Shown piece by piece: positions 43,867 to 52,090 of a stretch of 64,000 bases of DNA. Position 1 is the stretch's first letter, and every line of letters begins with the position of its first letter. A program made the translations under genes and the position numbers. Below the pieces are notes generated by a model that saw only the letters and a list, made by a program, of their open reading frames with translations, ran no database searches and had not been told where the DNA came from. The stretch comes from VRUE01 sp963712595 (GTDB taxonomy: Bacteria; Actinomycetota; Thermoleophilia; Solirubrobacterales; 70-9): NCBI GenBank assembly GCA_963712595.1, contig CAVQIM010000001.1, forward strand, positions 1-64,000. Direction: 5' to 3'.

Positions 43867-45514
43867 TCGGCAGGCGCCGGTCGCGGCCAAAGGCCTTGGG
43901 CGTGATCCGGATGCCCGGAGCCGCCTGGCGGCGCTTGTACTCGGAGCGGTCGACCATGCGCATGACCTCCTCGACGACTTCGGCCGGCATCCCGGCGGCG
44001 ATCATCTCCTCGCGGCCCTGGTCGCGCTCGACGTAGGACTCGAGCACGCGGTCGAGCAGCTCGTAGGGAGGCAGCGAGTCGCTGTCGAGCTGGTCGGGTC
44101 GCAGCTCGGCCGAGGGCGCCCGCTCCAGCACCGAGTCCGGGATCAGCTCGCGGCCGGCGCTCTCGTTGCGGTGGCGGACAAGCTCGTAGACGAGCGTCTT
44201 CGGCACGTCCTTGATCGCGGCGAAGCCGCCGGCCATGTCGCCGTAGAGGGTTGCGTAGCCAACCGACATCTCGCTCTTGTTGCCGGTGGTGAGGACGAGC
44301 CAGCCGTGCTTGTTGGAGAGCGCCATCATCATGTTGCCCCTGATCCGCGCCTGGATGTTCTCGGCGGCGAGGTCGGGCTCCGACGGTCGGGTCGGGTCCC
44401 GCGGCAGCGACTCGGCCGCCGCTGGGTCGCTGTCGCTGCGGGTGAAGGCGCCCGAGAGCGCGCTCTCGTACTCGGCCATCGCCGCCGCGATCGGGATCTC
44501 GAGCGCCTTCACTCCCAGGTTCGAGGCGATATTCCGCGCATCCGCCTGTGTTTCAGAGCTCGAATGTGGAGAGGGCATCACCACGCAGCTGACGTGCTCG
44601 GGACCGAGCGCGTCGACGGCGAGCAGGGCGACGAGGGCGGAATCGATGCCGCCAGAGAGCGCCACGCCGACGTGGCGGAAGCCGTTCTTGCCGACGTAGT
44701 CGCGCAGCCCGAGGACCAGTGCCGCGTAGACCTCGGCCAGGTCGGACAGCGGCTCAGTGAGGGTGGTGGGAGCGGGGGAGGGGATCTCGCAGACGAGCAG
44801 CTCCTCTTCGAACTGAGCGGCGCGGGCGATCACCTCACCCTCGGCATCGACGACGAAGCTGTGGCCGTCGAAGACCAGCTCGTCCTGGCCCCCGACGAGG
44901 TTGCAGAAGGCAAAGTGGGCGCCGTAGGCGCGGGCCCGCTCGGCCAGCATCGCTTCGCGCTCGCGGCCCTTGCCACGGTGATAGGGGGAGCCAGACGGGT
45001 TGGCGATCAGAGTCGCTCCCGCCGCGGCCTCGCTCGAGGCCGGCGGACCCGGCGACCAGACGTCCTCGCAGATCGTCAGGCCGATTCGCTGGCCGCTGAC
45101 CTCGGCCGTAGCCGGCTCGCTTCCCGGGACGAAATAGCGCTGCTCGTCGAAGACCGAGTAGTTGGGCAGCCGGTTCTTGCGGTAGACGGCCCGCACCTCG
45201 CCCCCGGCGAGCACGGCGAGCGAGTTGTGAGCGTGGCGGAAGTCGCCGCCCCCGGCCACCGGCTCGGCGAAGCCGACCAGGGCGACCATCTCGCCAACTC
45301 CACGGGCGAGCTCCTCGACCGCGCGGCGGTTTGCCTCGACGAAGTGGCGCTTGAGGTAGAGGTCCTCGGCCGGGTATCCGGGCACGCAGAGCTCGGGGAA
45401 GATCGCCAGGTCGGCTCCCTCCGAGCGGGCACGCCCGATCCAAGCGGCGATCTTTGCCGCGTTGCCGTCGATGTCGCCAACGGTGGGGTCGATCTGGGCC
45501 AGGGCTACGCGCAA
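43844..45514 (-). CDS. nadE: Glutamine-dependent NAD+ synthetase
   Basis: Amidates nicotinate adenine dinucleotide, with ammonia from glutamine. 556 residues: an N-terminal nitrilase/glutaminase domain with the triad in FPELCVPGYPAEDLY (Glu), YRKNRLPNYSVFDE (Lys) and GLTICEDVW (Cys), and a C-terminal NAD synthetase domain with VGVALSGGIDSALVALLA (PP-loop) and TTGNKSEMSVGYATLYGD. The TTG at 45514 is the only start near the domain boundary and has GAGGA 7 nt upstream. Confidence 0.93.
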   Translation of the reverse strand: MRVALAQIDPTVGDIDGNAAKIAAWIGRARSEGADLAIFPELCVPGYPAEDLYLKRHFVEANRRAVEELARGVGEMVALVGFAEPVAGGGDFRHAHNSLAVLAGGEVRAVYRKNRLPNYSVFDEQRYFVPGSEPATAEVSGQRIGLTICEDVWSPGPPASSEAAAGATLIANPSGSPYHRGKGREREAMLAERARAYGAHFAFCNLVGGQDELVFDGHSFVVDAEGEVIARAAQFEEELLVCEIPSPAPTTLTEPLSDLAEVYAALVLGLRDYVGKNGFRHVGVALSGGIDSALVALLAVDALGPEHVSCVVMPSPHSSSETQADARNIASNLGVKALEIPIAAAMAEYESALSGAFTRSDSDPAAAESLPRDPTRPSEPDLAAENIQARIRGNMMMALSNKHGWLVLTTGNKSEMSVGYATLYGDMAGGFAAIKDVPKTLVYELVRHRNESAGRELIPDSVLERAPSAELRPDQLDSDSLPPYELLDRVLESYVERDQGREEMIAAGMPAEVVEEVMRMVDRSEYKRRQAAPGIRITPKAFGRDRRLPITNRFGG

Positions 45515-45558
45515 GGGGCAGTCCTCGGGACGCTCACGGCTGAAGTATCGCCGCCGAG

Positions 45559-45609
45559 CGCTGAGTTCGCACTTTGTCTCGCTATGCGAGAGGAAAGGCG
45601 AACTCAGCG
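45559..45609 (+). repeat. Palindromic element, family B, copy 2
   Basis: Perfect 12-bp arms CGCTGAGTTCGC (45559-45570) and GCGAACTCAGCG (45598-45609). Centre TTTGTCTCGCTATGCG as in copy 1 (38546). Relative to copy 1 the sixth base of the stem changed from C to G and its partner from G to C, so pairing is kept. It lies between divergent nadE and the metalloprotease gene, not after a stop codon. Confidence 0.7.
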
Positions 45610-45633
45610 GGCAAGACGCGCCTGGCCGGCCTG

Positions 45634-45639
45634 TAGATT
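45634..45639 (+). promoter_or_regulatory. Putative -10 box of the metalloprotease gene, leaderless layout
   Basis: TAGATT, 7 nt, then the GTG at 45647. Confidence 0.45.
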
Positions 45640-45646
45640 GCCGCGG

Positions 45647-47017
45647 GTGCGGGCGCGCTGGCGGCTGATAGGGGCTTCGCTCGCATCCGCGGCACTGCTC
45701 TCGCTCGCGCCTGCTTCGGCGGCAGCCGCCGACCAGTGGGTATTTCGTGCCCCCGCGGCGCGCCCCACCGATCATCCCGACCCCAACCGCAACGCCTACA
45801 CCGTTCCCGAGGCGCCGCGTTCCCCTGCCTGCACACGGCACTTCTGCATCCACTGGGTTGCGGTCGGCATCGACGCACCCGACCTCGCCGACGCCACCGG
45901 CGACGGCGTGCCCGACTTCGTCGAACGGGTCGCGGCGGTGGCCGAGCACGTCTACTCGATCGAGAACGAAAGGCTCGGCTGGCGCGACCCCAAGTCCGAC
46001 GGCCGCAGGGGGGGCGGTCGTGGCAAGACCGACGTCTACCTCGCCCAGATCGGCGGCGCTCTCTTCGGCTACGCGGCGCCCGACCGGGGCCAGGCGACGA
46101 AGGGTCACCGGCTGCCGCGCCACCTGCACGGCTACCTCGTGCTCGACAACAACTACGACCCGAGCGAGTTCCCCGGCACGACCCAGGAGCACGATCTCGA
46201 GGTCACCTTCGCCCACGAGTACGACCACATCCTCCAGTTCGCCTACGACGCGTACCAGGACGCCTGGTTCGCCGAGTCGAGCGCGGTCTGGATGGAGGAT
46301 CAGGTCTACGACGGCATCGACGACTACCTGCGCTACGTGCGGCGTTGGGTGAAGCGTTACGACACCCCGCTGACCGCGAACTCGATCAAGGAGTACGGCT
46401 CGGCGGTCTGGAACGAATGGCTGGCGCACCGATACGGGCGCTCGATCGTGCGACGCGCCTGGGGGCGGGCGGTCCACACCAAGCCCGGCGGCTTCTCGGT
46501 CTCCGCTTACGACTCGGCGATCAGGGCGGCTGGCGGCTCCGACTTCAGCCGCGACTTCGTCCTCTTCGCCCGCGATCTGCCCGAGTGGCGTACCGACACG
46601 GTATTCGGAGAGGGGGACCTCTACCCCGACGTCTCGCGTCAGGGGAGCCTGCCGCTGAGCGGCCGCACCCTGGATCGCCAGCTCAATCACACGACCTTTC
46701 AGCTGCTTCACGTCCACGCCGGCGGCGGGCGGGCCGTCGTCGTCGAAGCCGAAGCGCCACTCGGCATCGCCGCCGGGTTGGCCCTGGTTGGGCGGCGCGG
46801 CGGTGAGCGCCGAGGCCACGTCGTCTCCACCCTTCGCTTCAAGCGGCGCGGCGGCCGCATGGTCGTGCGGCTAGGGCGCCCCGGTCGCTTCGACCGGCTC
46901 ACGGCGGTGCTGGTCAACGCCGATACCAGCGCTTCCGGCTTCAGCGCCAGGCGGCTCGACTGGGCTTACTTGACCGACAGTGCGCCGTTCCGCGTCTCTG
47001 CGCGGCTGGTGCGCTGA
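45647..47017 (+). CDS. Secreted zinc metalloprotease, MXAN_6640-like
   Basis: 456 residues. A signal peptide (residues 1-28, ending ASAAAA) is followed by a domain with HFCIHWV, DATGDGVPDFVERVAAVAEHVYS, and the zinc motif FAHEYDHILQFAYDAYQDAWFAE, which is HExxH followed by a downstream Glu as in related putative metalloproteases. The C-terminal 130 residues are beta-rich (AGGGRAVVVEAEAPLGIA), probably a jelly-roll. Extracellular peptidase is inferred from the motif; the substrate is unknown. The last 52 nt overlap the convergent acyltransferase gene. Confidence 0.75.
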   Translation: MRARWRLIGASLASAALLSLAPASAAAADQWVFRAPAARPTDHPDPNRNAYTVPEAPRSPACTRHFCIHWVAVGIDAPDLADATGDGVPDFVERVAAVAEHVYSIENERLGWRDPKSDGRRGGGRGKTDVYLAQIGGALFGYAAPDRGQATKGHRLPRHLHGYLVLDNNYDPSEFPGTTQEHDLEVTFAHEYDHILQFAYDAYQDAWFAESSAVWMEDQVYDGIDDYLRYVRRWVKRYDTPLTANSIKEYGSAVWNEWLAHRYGRSIVRRAWGRAVHTKPGGFSVSAYDSAIRAAGGSDFSRDFVLFARDLPEWRTDTVFGEGDLYPDVSRQGSLPLSGRTLDRQLNHTTFQLLHVHAGGGRAVVVEAEAPLGIAAGLALVGRRGGERRGHVVSTLRFKRRGGRMVVRLGRPGRFDRLTAVLVNADTSASGFSARRLDWAYLTDSAPFRVSARLVR

Positions 47018-48408
47018 GAAGACCAGCCGCCGACCGCGGCGGCTGGCTCGCCGGCGATTTCGGCGATCGCCCCCGCGAGGTCGAGACCGAAGCTGTCGAG
47101 GTCGGCCATCGCGTCGTAGTCCCCGACCAGGCCGAAGTCGACCTGGCCGTTGTAGGACATGATCCCGACGCAGAGCGCCTGGCGGCGAGCCAGCGGCACC
47201 AGCGGGAAGATCGCCTCCATCTGCCGTCCCAGCACGAAGAGCGGGAATTGCGGCCCCGGCACGTTGGTGACGACGAGGTTGAAGAAGCGCTGGGCGGGCT
47301 GTAGGCGGGCCGCCTGGGAGGCGATCGTGGTCGGGGCGAAGTCGACGACGCGGGTCAGGATCTCGGCGCCGACCGCTTGCCCGGAGCCCTTCAGATCGCC
47401 CATCGTCTCGGTGATCAGGTGCAGCCGCCGCACCGGCTCCTCGCACCAGATCGGCAGCGGCGCCATCATCGCCGAGATGCGGTTGCCGAGCGCGCCGCGC
47501 TCCTCTTCGGCGCGGACACTGACCGGCACCATCGCCCGCAGCTCGAGGTCCTCGGTGTCGTGGCCGCGGGCGCGCAGGTAGTTCCCGATCGCCCCGGTGA
47601 CGACGGAGAGGACGACGTCGTTGACGGTCCCGCCATGCTCGTTCTTGACCGCCTTCAGCGCCGCCAGGTCGGTGCGGACGAAGGCGATGCGGCGGTGGGG
47701 CCCGATCTCGACGTTGAATGGAGTGGAGGGGGCGGACATGCCGGCGCCGATCACCTTGCCGGTGTCGCGGAACCCGCGCACCACCTGCCGCGGCCCGCGC
47801 AGCGCCGCGCGCACGCCGCGGGCGAACTCGCGGGGGCTGGTGGCTCGTTCGCGCAGGGCGTCGCCGAGCAGCTGCAGATCGGTCGGCTCTGGGCGCGGAG
47901 CCCATTTCGGCGGGCGCAGAGGCGGGTTGGCGGGCTCCTTCTCGACGTCGAAGAGGACCGTCGTGATGTCGACCCCGGAGATGCCGTCGACGAGGGCGTG
48001 GTGGCTCTTGCCGACGATCGCAAAGCGGTCGTCCTCTAGTCCCTCCACCAGCCAGAGCTCCCAGAGCGGCTTGCTGCGGTCGAGCTGCTGGGAGAAGATC
48101 CGCGCCGCGAGGTTGCGCAGCTGCTCCTCGGAGCCGGGCGCCGGCAGCGCGGTCTGTCGCACGTGGTAGTCGAGGTTGAGGTAGGGGTCGTCGACCCAGA
48201 CCGGGCGACCCTGCCCGAAGGGGACGAAGCGCAGCTTCTGGCGGAAGCGCGGGACGAGGTGCAGCCGCGCGGCGATGTGATCGCGGAACTCCGCGTGGGT
48301 CGGCGCTGGCCCTTCGAAGACGCTGGCGGAGGCGACGTGCATGTGCGCCCCGGCCCGCTCCATGTGGAGGAAGGAGGAGTCGAGTCCACTCAGCCGGTCC
48401 GCGCCCAT
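46966..48408 (-). CDS. Wax ester synthase / diacylglycerol acyltransferase (WS/DGAT)
   Basis: Acyl-CoA:alcohol or diacylglycerol acyltransferase that makes storage wax esters or triacylglycerol. 480 residues. N-terminal RLSGLDSSFLHMERAGAHMH, catalytic HHALVDGISG (around residue 135), VNDVVLSVVTGAIGNYLRARG, GALGNRISAMMAPLPI and NLVVTNVPGPQFPLFVLG. I took ATG 48408; longer frames run into dinB. No leaderless box or strong Shine-Dalgarno is evident. Confidence 0.9.
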   Translation of the reverse strand: MGADRLSGLDSSFLHMERAGAHMHVASASVFEGPAPTHAEFRDHIAARLHLVPRFRQKLRFVPFGQGRPVWVDDPYLNLDYHVRQTALPAPGSEEQLRNLAARIFSQQLDRSKPLWELWLVEGLEDDRFAIVGKSHHALVDGISGVDITTVLFDVEKEPANPPLRPPKWAPRPEPTDLQLLGDALRERATSPREFARGVRAALRGPRQVVRGFRDTGKVIGAGMSAPSTPFNVEIGPHRRIAFVRTDLAALKAVKNEHGGTVNDVVLSVVTGAIGNYLRARGHDTEDLELRAMVPVSVRAEEERGALGNRISAMMAPLPIWCEEPVRRLHLITETMGDLKGSGQAVGAEILTRVVDFAPTTIASQAARLQPAQRFFNLVVTNVPGPQFPLFVLGRQMEAIFPLVPLARRQALCVGIMSYNGQVDFGLVGDYDAMADLDSFGLDLAGAIAEIAGEPAAAVGGWSSQRTSRAETRNGALSVK

Positions 48409-48439
48409 GGCGGAAATCTTCGCAGACCCGGCGAGTGGG

Positions 48440-49534
48440 TCAATCGGCGACTGCGAGGCGGAGCTGGTCCCGCCCGTCGCCCTCGTCCTCGCTGTCCTCC
48501 TCGTCGGGTTCCTGGCCGAATCCCGCCACCCGGACCCCGAGCAGGCGGACGGGTCGCTGCGGGTCGTAGGCGCGCAGGAGGTCGAGGGCAACGGAGTCGA
48601 CCAGGGCAGGGTCGTTGGTCGGCTGCTCCACGGTGTGAGATCGGGTGACGTTGGTCCAGTCGTCGAGGCGGATCTTGATTCCGATCGTGCGGCCGGCGAG
48701 CTCGCGCTTTCGCAGCCGCCGGCAGAGCTCCTCCGAGAGGCCGCTCAGCGAGGCTTCCAGCTCGGCGCGGTCGTGCACGTCGACGTCGAAGGTCGTCTCC
48801 GCCGACTGGGACTTGGTTTCGCGCACGACCGTGATCGGAGTCTCGTCTTCGAGGTGGGCCCGGCTGTGCAGCCAGCGACCCTGGCGCGGCCCGAAGGACT
48901 GCTCGAGGAGGACCGGGTCCTGTGCGCGCAGATCGGCAAGGGTGCGGATGCCCATCCGCTCCAGCTTGACCACGGTCTTGGGCCCGATCCCCGGGATCAG
49001 GCCCGGCGACTCGCCGGAGAACCGCTGCAGCGCTTCGTCCCGCGAGAGCACGACCAGGCCGGCGGGCTTGCCCAGCTCGCTGGTGATCTTCGCCAGCATC
49101 CGGCTCTCCGAGATCCCGATCGAGCAGGTGAGTCCTGTCTCCTCCTGGATCTCGGCCGCGATCCGCCGCATCGTCGCCTTCGGCGAGAAGAGACCGGTCA
49201 GGTCGATGTAGGCCTCGTCGAGCCCCACGACCTCGACCGTCTCGGCATTTCTCCGCAGCACCGCCATCACCTCGCCCGACGCCTCTCTATAAGCGGTGAA
49301 GTCGGGCTGCAGGTACACCGCATCGGGCAGCCGACGCCGCGCCACCGCGGCCGGCATCGCCGAGTGGATCCCCGCAAGCCGCCGCGCCTCATAGCTGGCC
49401 GTGGTAACCACCGCCCGCGGCCCCGACCCGCAGACGACCACCGGCTTCCCCTTCAGCTCCGGCCGTCGCCGCAGCTCGACCGACGCGTAGAAGGCGTCCA
49501 TGTCGAGGTGGGCGATGGTTTGCGAAGTGGCCAC
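48440..49534 (-). CDS. dinB: DNA polymerase IV (Y family)
   Basis: Translesion polymerase. 364 residues: AHLDMDAFYASVELRRRPEL (first catalytic Asp), YEARRLAGIHSAMP, VVGLDEAYIDLTGLF (catalytic Asp-Glu; the usual Ser before the Asp pair is replaced by Gly-Leu), CSIGISESRMLAKITSELGKP, IPGIGPKTVVKLERMGI and the little-finger domain. The acidic tail (EPDEEDSEDEGDG) is long and no beta-clamp motif is obvious at the very end. GTG start with TACCAT 6 nt upstream. Confidence 0.93.
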   Translation of the reverse strand: MATSQTIAHLDMDAFYASVELRRRPELKGKPVVVCGSGPRAVVTTASYEARRLAGIHSAMPAAVARRRLPDAVYLQPDFTAYREASGEVMAVLRRNAETVEVVGLDEAYIDLTGLFSPKATMRRIAAEIQEETGLTCSIGISESRMLAKITSELGKPAGLVVLSRDEALQRFSGESPGLIPGIGPKTVVKLERMGIRTLADLRAQDPVLLEQSFGPRQGRWLHSRAHLEDETPITVVRETKSQSAETTFDVDVHDRAELEASLSGLSEELCRRLRKRELAGRTIGIKIRLDDWTNVTRSHTVEQPTNDPALVDSVALDLLRAYDPQRPVRLLGVRVAGFGQEPDEEDSEDEGDGRDQLRLAVAD

Positions 49535-49540
49535 AGAGCG

Positions 49541-49546
49541 ATGGTA
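49541..49546 (-). promoter_or_regulatory. Putative -10 box of dinB, leaderless layout
   Basis: TACCAT on the minus strand, 6 nt before the GTG. No LexA-type box (TCGAAC-N4-GTTCGA) was seen next to it. Confidence 0.4.
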
Positions 49547-49557
49547 GGCGGAGGGAG

Positions 49558-49615
49558 GGACGACGGCTTGAGGGCTCCGACCAAATCGGAGCCGAGGTCC
49601 TCTTCCTAGTCGTCC
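49558..49615 (-). repeat. Nested palindrome at the 3' end of vapC
   Basis: Outer arms GGACGAC / GTCGTCC (49558-49564 and 49609-49615) and inner arms GGCTCCGA / TCGGAGCC (49573-49580, 49586-49593) are perfect. The vapC stop codon lies next to and partly in the outer arm. It may terminate the toxin-antitoxin transcript, though no U-tract follows. Confidence 0.5.
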
Positions 49616-50016
49616 TCAACGATCTCGGGGCGAAGGTCTCTGACCTCGCAGGGAAGTTCTCGAGCCCTATCGATGATCTCGGGGTCACCAGTCAGAAGGA
49701 CGGCACTCTCGCTTGTCGCCAGGGCAACGGCGAAGCAATCCGCGAGGGCCATCGGGTGCGCAGCCTTTAGATTCGCTGCGGCTCGCATCGCCGACACTCC
49801 GGGCAGATGCTCTGTAATGCGAGAGCGCAGCTCAGCCAAAACGCGATCTGCTTCCTCCTGGCCGTGATCCCGCGCCACTCGGTAGTGGACCTCAACCAGG
49901 TTGATCCAGCTCATTGCCGGGCGTTCCTGGTCCAGGGTGTCGGCTACCACGCTTGCGACAGGCTCGTCTCCGTCGAGCCAAGCCAAAACCGGCCACGAGT
50001 CCAGGCAGAACGGCAC
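49606..50016 (-). CDS. vapC: PIN-domain ribonuclease toxin (VapC family)
   Basis: 136 residues. The acidic PIN residues are in place: CLDSWPVLAWL (Asp6), INLVEVHYR (Glu), PMALADCFAVALA (Asp) and LLTGDPEI (Asp). VapC toxins cleave tRNA or rRNA and are neutralised by the adjacent antitoxin. GTG start 2 nt after the vapB stop. Confidence 0.88.
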   Translation of the reverse strand: MPFCLDSWPVLAWLDGDEPVASVVADTLDQERPAMSWINLVEVHYRVARDHGQEEADRVLAELRSRITEHLPGVSAMRAAANLKAAHPMALADCFAVALATSESAVLLTGDPEIIDRARELPCEVRDLRPEIVEDD

Positions 50017-50018
50017 GT

Positions 50019-50234
50019 CTATCGCGGCTCGTGCGCGCGATCCTCAATCAACCGCGCCGCCATGCCGCTTTTGGCGAAACGTCCTCGCAGTCTCGAGGCT
50101 CGATCCGTGCGCCGCACGATAATGCCGTCGTCGACTGGCTCGAAAGAGACATCGGCCCCGGGGCCGAGGCCAGCCCGCTCACGCAGATCCTTGGGAATCA
50201 CGACCTGGCCCTTTGCTCCAACTCGCTGAGTCAT
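50019..50234 (-). CDS. vapB: AbrB/SpoVT-type antitoxin (VapB family)
   Basis: 71 residues. The swapped-hairpin DNA-binding domain is complete: MTQRVGAKGQVVIPKDLRER, AGLGPGADVSFEPVDDGIIV. The C-terminal part (SRLRGRFAKSGMAARLIED) is the likely toxin-binding helix. It precedes vapC in one operon and should autoregulate it. ATG 50234, with TATACT 8 nt upstream. Confidence 0.87.
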   Translation of the reverse strand: MTQRVGAKGQVVIPKDLRERAGLGPGADVSFEPVDDGIIVRRTDRASRLRGRFAKSGMAARLIEDRAHEPR

Positions 50235-50242
50235 ACTGCCTA

Positions 50243-50248
50243 AGTATA
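50243..50248 (-). promoter_or_regulatory. Putative -10 box of vapBC
   Basis: TATACT on the minus strand, 8 nt before the vapB ATG, in an AT-richer patch. Confidence 0.45.
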
Positions 50249-50309
50249 ACGAAGGCGTAGGGCCCATCGAGCTAGATCCCAAGGCGGCATGAAAGGCCCG
50301 CGACTGATC

Positions 50310-50315
50310 TAAGCT
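50310..50315 (+). promoter_or_regulatory. Possible -10 box of the serpin gene
   Basis: TAAGCT, 10 nt before the ATG at 50326. Confidence 0.3.
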
Positions 50316-50325
50316 GACCGTAAGC

Positions 50326-51621
50326 ATGGGCGCGCGATCAGCGAGACACACCGATCGCGTTTTCTTGCCAGTTCTAGCCATCGCTGCCTGCGCATTGCTC
50401 TTTGTGGCGGGCATCTGCGGGGGCAAGCTGGCCGGCACCAGTCAGGCCAAGGGCCCAACGCACGTCAGAGCCGCCCCATCTGCGACGTTTGCCCCGGCTG
50501 CCGCCACCGGCGCGTTCGGACTCGACCTCATGCGCGCGCAAGGGGCCGGAAATCTGGTCCTCTCGCCCGACAGCGTTGCGGCGGCGTTGGCGATGACGGG
50601 TACGGGCGGTGCTCGAAGCACCGCAGCGGAGATCTCCCGGACGCTCCACCTGAAAGGGCCGGCCGATTTCGCCGCCGTCGGTGATCTCCAGCGTGCCATC
50701 GCCGCTGGGCAGGCCGCTGCTGCGGTGGGCGACCCCGAACCGCCTACGCTCGAGATCGCCAGCGGCCTCTTCCTCCAGCAGGGGCTCCCGCTTGAGCCGG
50801 CCTTCCTCTCCGGCGCCCAGCAGCACTTCGGTGCCGTCCCGGAAGCAGTTGACTTCACGGGCGACCCGACGGGCGCCCTTGACGCGATCAACCGTTGGGT
50901 GAGTGATCACACCAAGGGATTGATTCCTCGGATCCTCGACTCGCTACCCAAAGAAATGGCATTGGCCCTGACCAACGCCGTCTATCTCGACGCCGACTGG
51001 GAGCACCCGTTCGAGCGCGGAGATACCGGGCCGGATGTTTTTCATAAAGCGACTGGAAAGACCACCGTCGACTTCATGCGCCAGACCGAGTCGCTGCGCT
51101 ACGGCACGGGTCCCGGCTACAAGGCGGTGGCCCTGCCGTACCGATCCTCGACGCTTTCGTTGCTGGTGATGCTCCCCGTGCGACAGCCGCTCGGCTCACT
51201 GCAGCACCACCTCGACGGCAGAGGCCTAGTCCGGATCGCGCGCGGCCTCTCGACCAGGACGGTGATCCTCAGCTTGCCGCGCTTCCACCTTGACACCGAA
51301 GCCGAGCTGACCGGTGCCCTCGAAAAGCTGGGCATGCCCACTACCTTCAGCGAAAACGCGGACTTCCCCCGCATCACGGCAGCAGTGCCCTTGAAGATCG
51401 ACTTCGTCAAGCACGCTGCTGATTTCACCGTCGACGAGGAGGGGACCGTCGCCGCCGCCGCGACGGCGGTTGGGATGGTTGCGCTCTCGGCCCCACGGAT
51501 TCCAAAAAACGCGGTCACCTTCAACGCCAACCGCCCGTTCCTCTTCTTCCTGCGCGACGACCGGACCGGCGCGGTTCTTTTCGCGGGTCGCCTTGCTGAC
51601 CCGGCGTCCGCCGGTCCCTAA
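50326..51621 (+). CDS. Serpin family protease inhibitor
   Basis: 431 residues, exported: an N-terminal hydrophobic segment (residues 13-33, with a Cys in VAGICGG that could be a lipobox-like site). The serpin fold is clear: NLVLSPDSVAAALAMTGTGG, LEIASGLFLQQG, INRWVSDHTKGLIP, LTNAVYLDADWEHPF, LLVMLPV, LSLPRFHLDTEAELTGALEKLGM. The reactive-loop hinge VDEEGTVAAAATAV (residues about 369-382) has the Gly-Thr-small-residue pattern of inhibitory serpins; by counting, P1-P1' would be Leu387-Ser388, suggesting a chymotrypsin- or elastase-like target. Confidence 0.9.
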   Translation: MGARSARHTDRVFLPVLAIAACALLFVAGICGGKLAGTSQAKGPTHVRAAPSATFAPAAATGAFGLDLMRAQGAGNLVLSPDSVAAALAMTGTGGARSTAAEISRTLHLKGPADFAAVGDLQRAIAAGQAAAAVGDPEPPTLEIASGLFLQQGLPLEPAFLSGAQQHFGAVPEAVDFTGDPTGALDAINRWVSDHTKGLIPRILDSLPKEMALALTNAVYLDADWEHPFERGDTGPDVFHKATGKTTVDFMRQTESLRYGTGPGYKAVALPYRSSTLSLLVMLPVRQPLGSLQHHLDGRGLVRIARGLSTRTVILSLPRFHLDTEAELTGALEKLGMPTTFSENADFPRITAAVPLKIDFVKHAADFTVDEEGTVAAAATAVGMVALSAPRIPKNAVTFNANRPFLFFLRDDRTGAVLFAGRLADPASAGP

Positions 51622-51634
51622 CGTCTGGTCGGGG

Positions 51635-51640
51635 TACGAT
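51635..51640 (+). promoter_or_regulatory. Putative -10 box of the cupin gene, leaderless layout
   Basis: TACGAT, 6 nt, then the GTG at 51647. Confidence 0.42.
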
Positions 51641-51646
51641 CGCTGT

Positions 51647-52060
51647 GTGGCCGACGTGACCCACGTTGCGATCGAGGAGATCGAGGCTTTGCGGGGCTTC
51701 GATCGGGTCAGCCTCCGCCGTGCCGCGAGTGCACTGGGCGTGACCTCGTTCGGCATCTCGATCGAGGAGCTCGGTCCCGGCGCCGACGAATATCCCGAGC
51801 ACGACCATTCAGAGGATGGCCTCGGCGGCAGGATGTTCGCCGAGCGCCCGCAGCAATTGGGCCAGGAGGAGGTTTACGTCGCGCTGCGCGGCTCCGGCAC
51901 GCTCGAAGCCGATGGCGAGGTGTACTCGCTCGATCCGGAGCACGTCGTCCGCGTCGGGCCCGAGGTCAAGCGCAAGATCACCGCCGGACCGGACGGCCTG
52001 CGGCTGCTCGCCCTCGGTGCCACGCCGGGCAGGGCGTACGACTCCGGCGGCACGCTGTAG
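51647..52060 (+). CDS. Cupin-domain protein
   Basis: 137 residues. The single cupin barrel has PEHDHSEDGLGGR and EEVYVALRGSGTLEADGEVYSLDPEHVVRVGPEVKRK (second part at residues about 75-110), with His and Glu that can bind a metal. Substrate unknown. The GTG at 51647 is chosen because the upstream frame overlaps the serpin gene and because of the TANNNT box. Confidence 0.78.
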   Translation: MADVTHVAIEEIEALRGFDRVSLRRAASALGVTSFGISIEELGPGADEYPEHDHSEDGLGGRMFAERPQQLGQEEVYVALRGSGTLEADGEVYSLDPEHVVRVGPEVKRKITAGPDGLRLLALGATPGRAYDSGGTL

Positions 52061-52078
52061 CGCGCGGCGTACCGGTTC

Positions 52079-52084
52079 TAGACT
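52079..52084 (+). promoter_or_regulatory. Putative -10 box, leaderless layout
   Basis: TAGACT, 6 nt, then the ATG at 52091. Confidence 0.45.
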
Positions 52085-52090
52085 TCAGCG

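Noticed and set aside
45515..46819. N-terminal extension of nadE by about 430 codons
   Set aside because: The extension lies opposite the secreted metalloprotease gene and has no homology; the nitrilase domain begins right after the TTG at 45514, which has its own ribosome site.
49535..49605. LexA/SOS box controlling dinB
   Set aside because: No actinobacterial SOS-box palindrome occurs upstream of dinB; only a TANNNT box and an unrelated nested palindrome are present.
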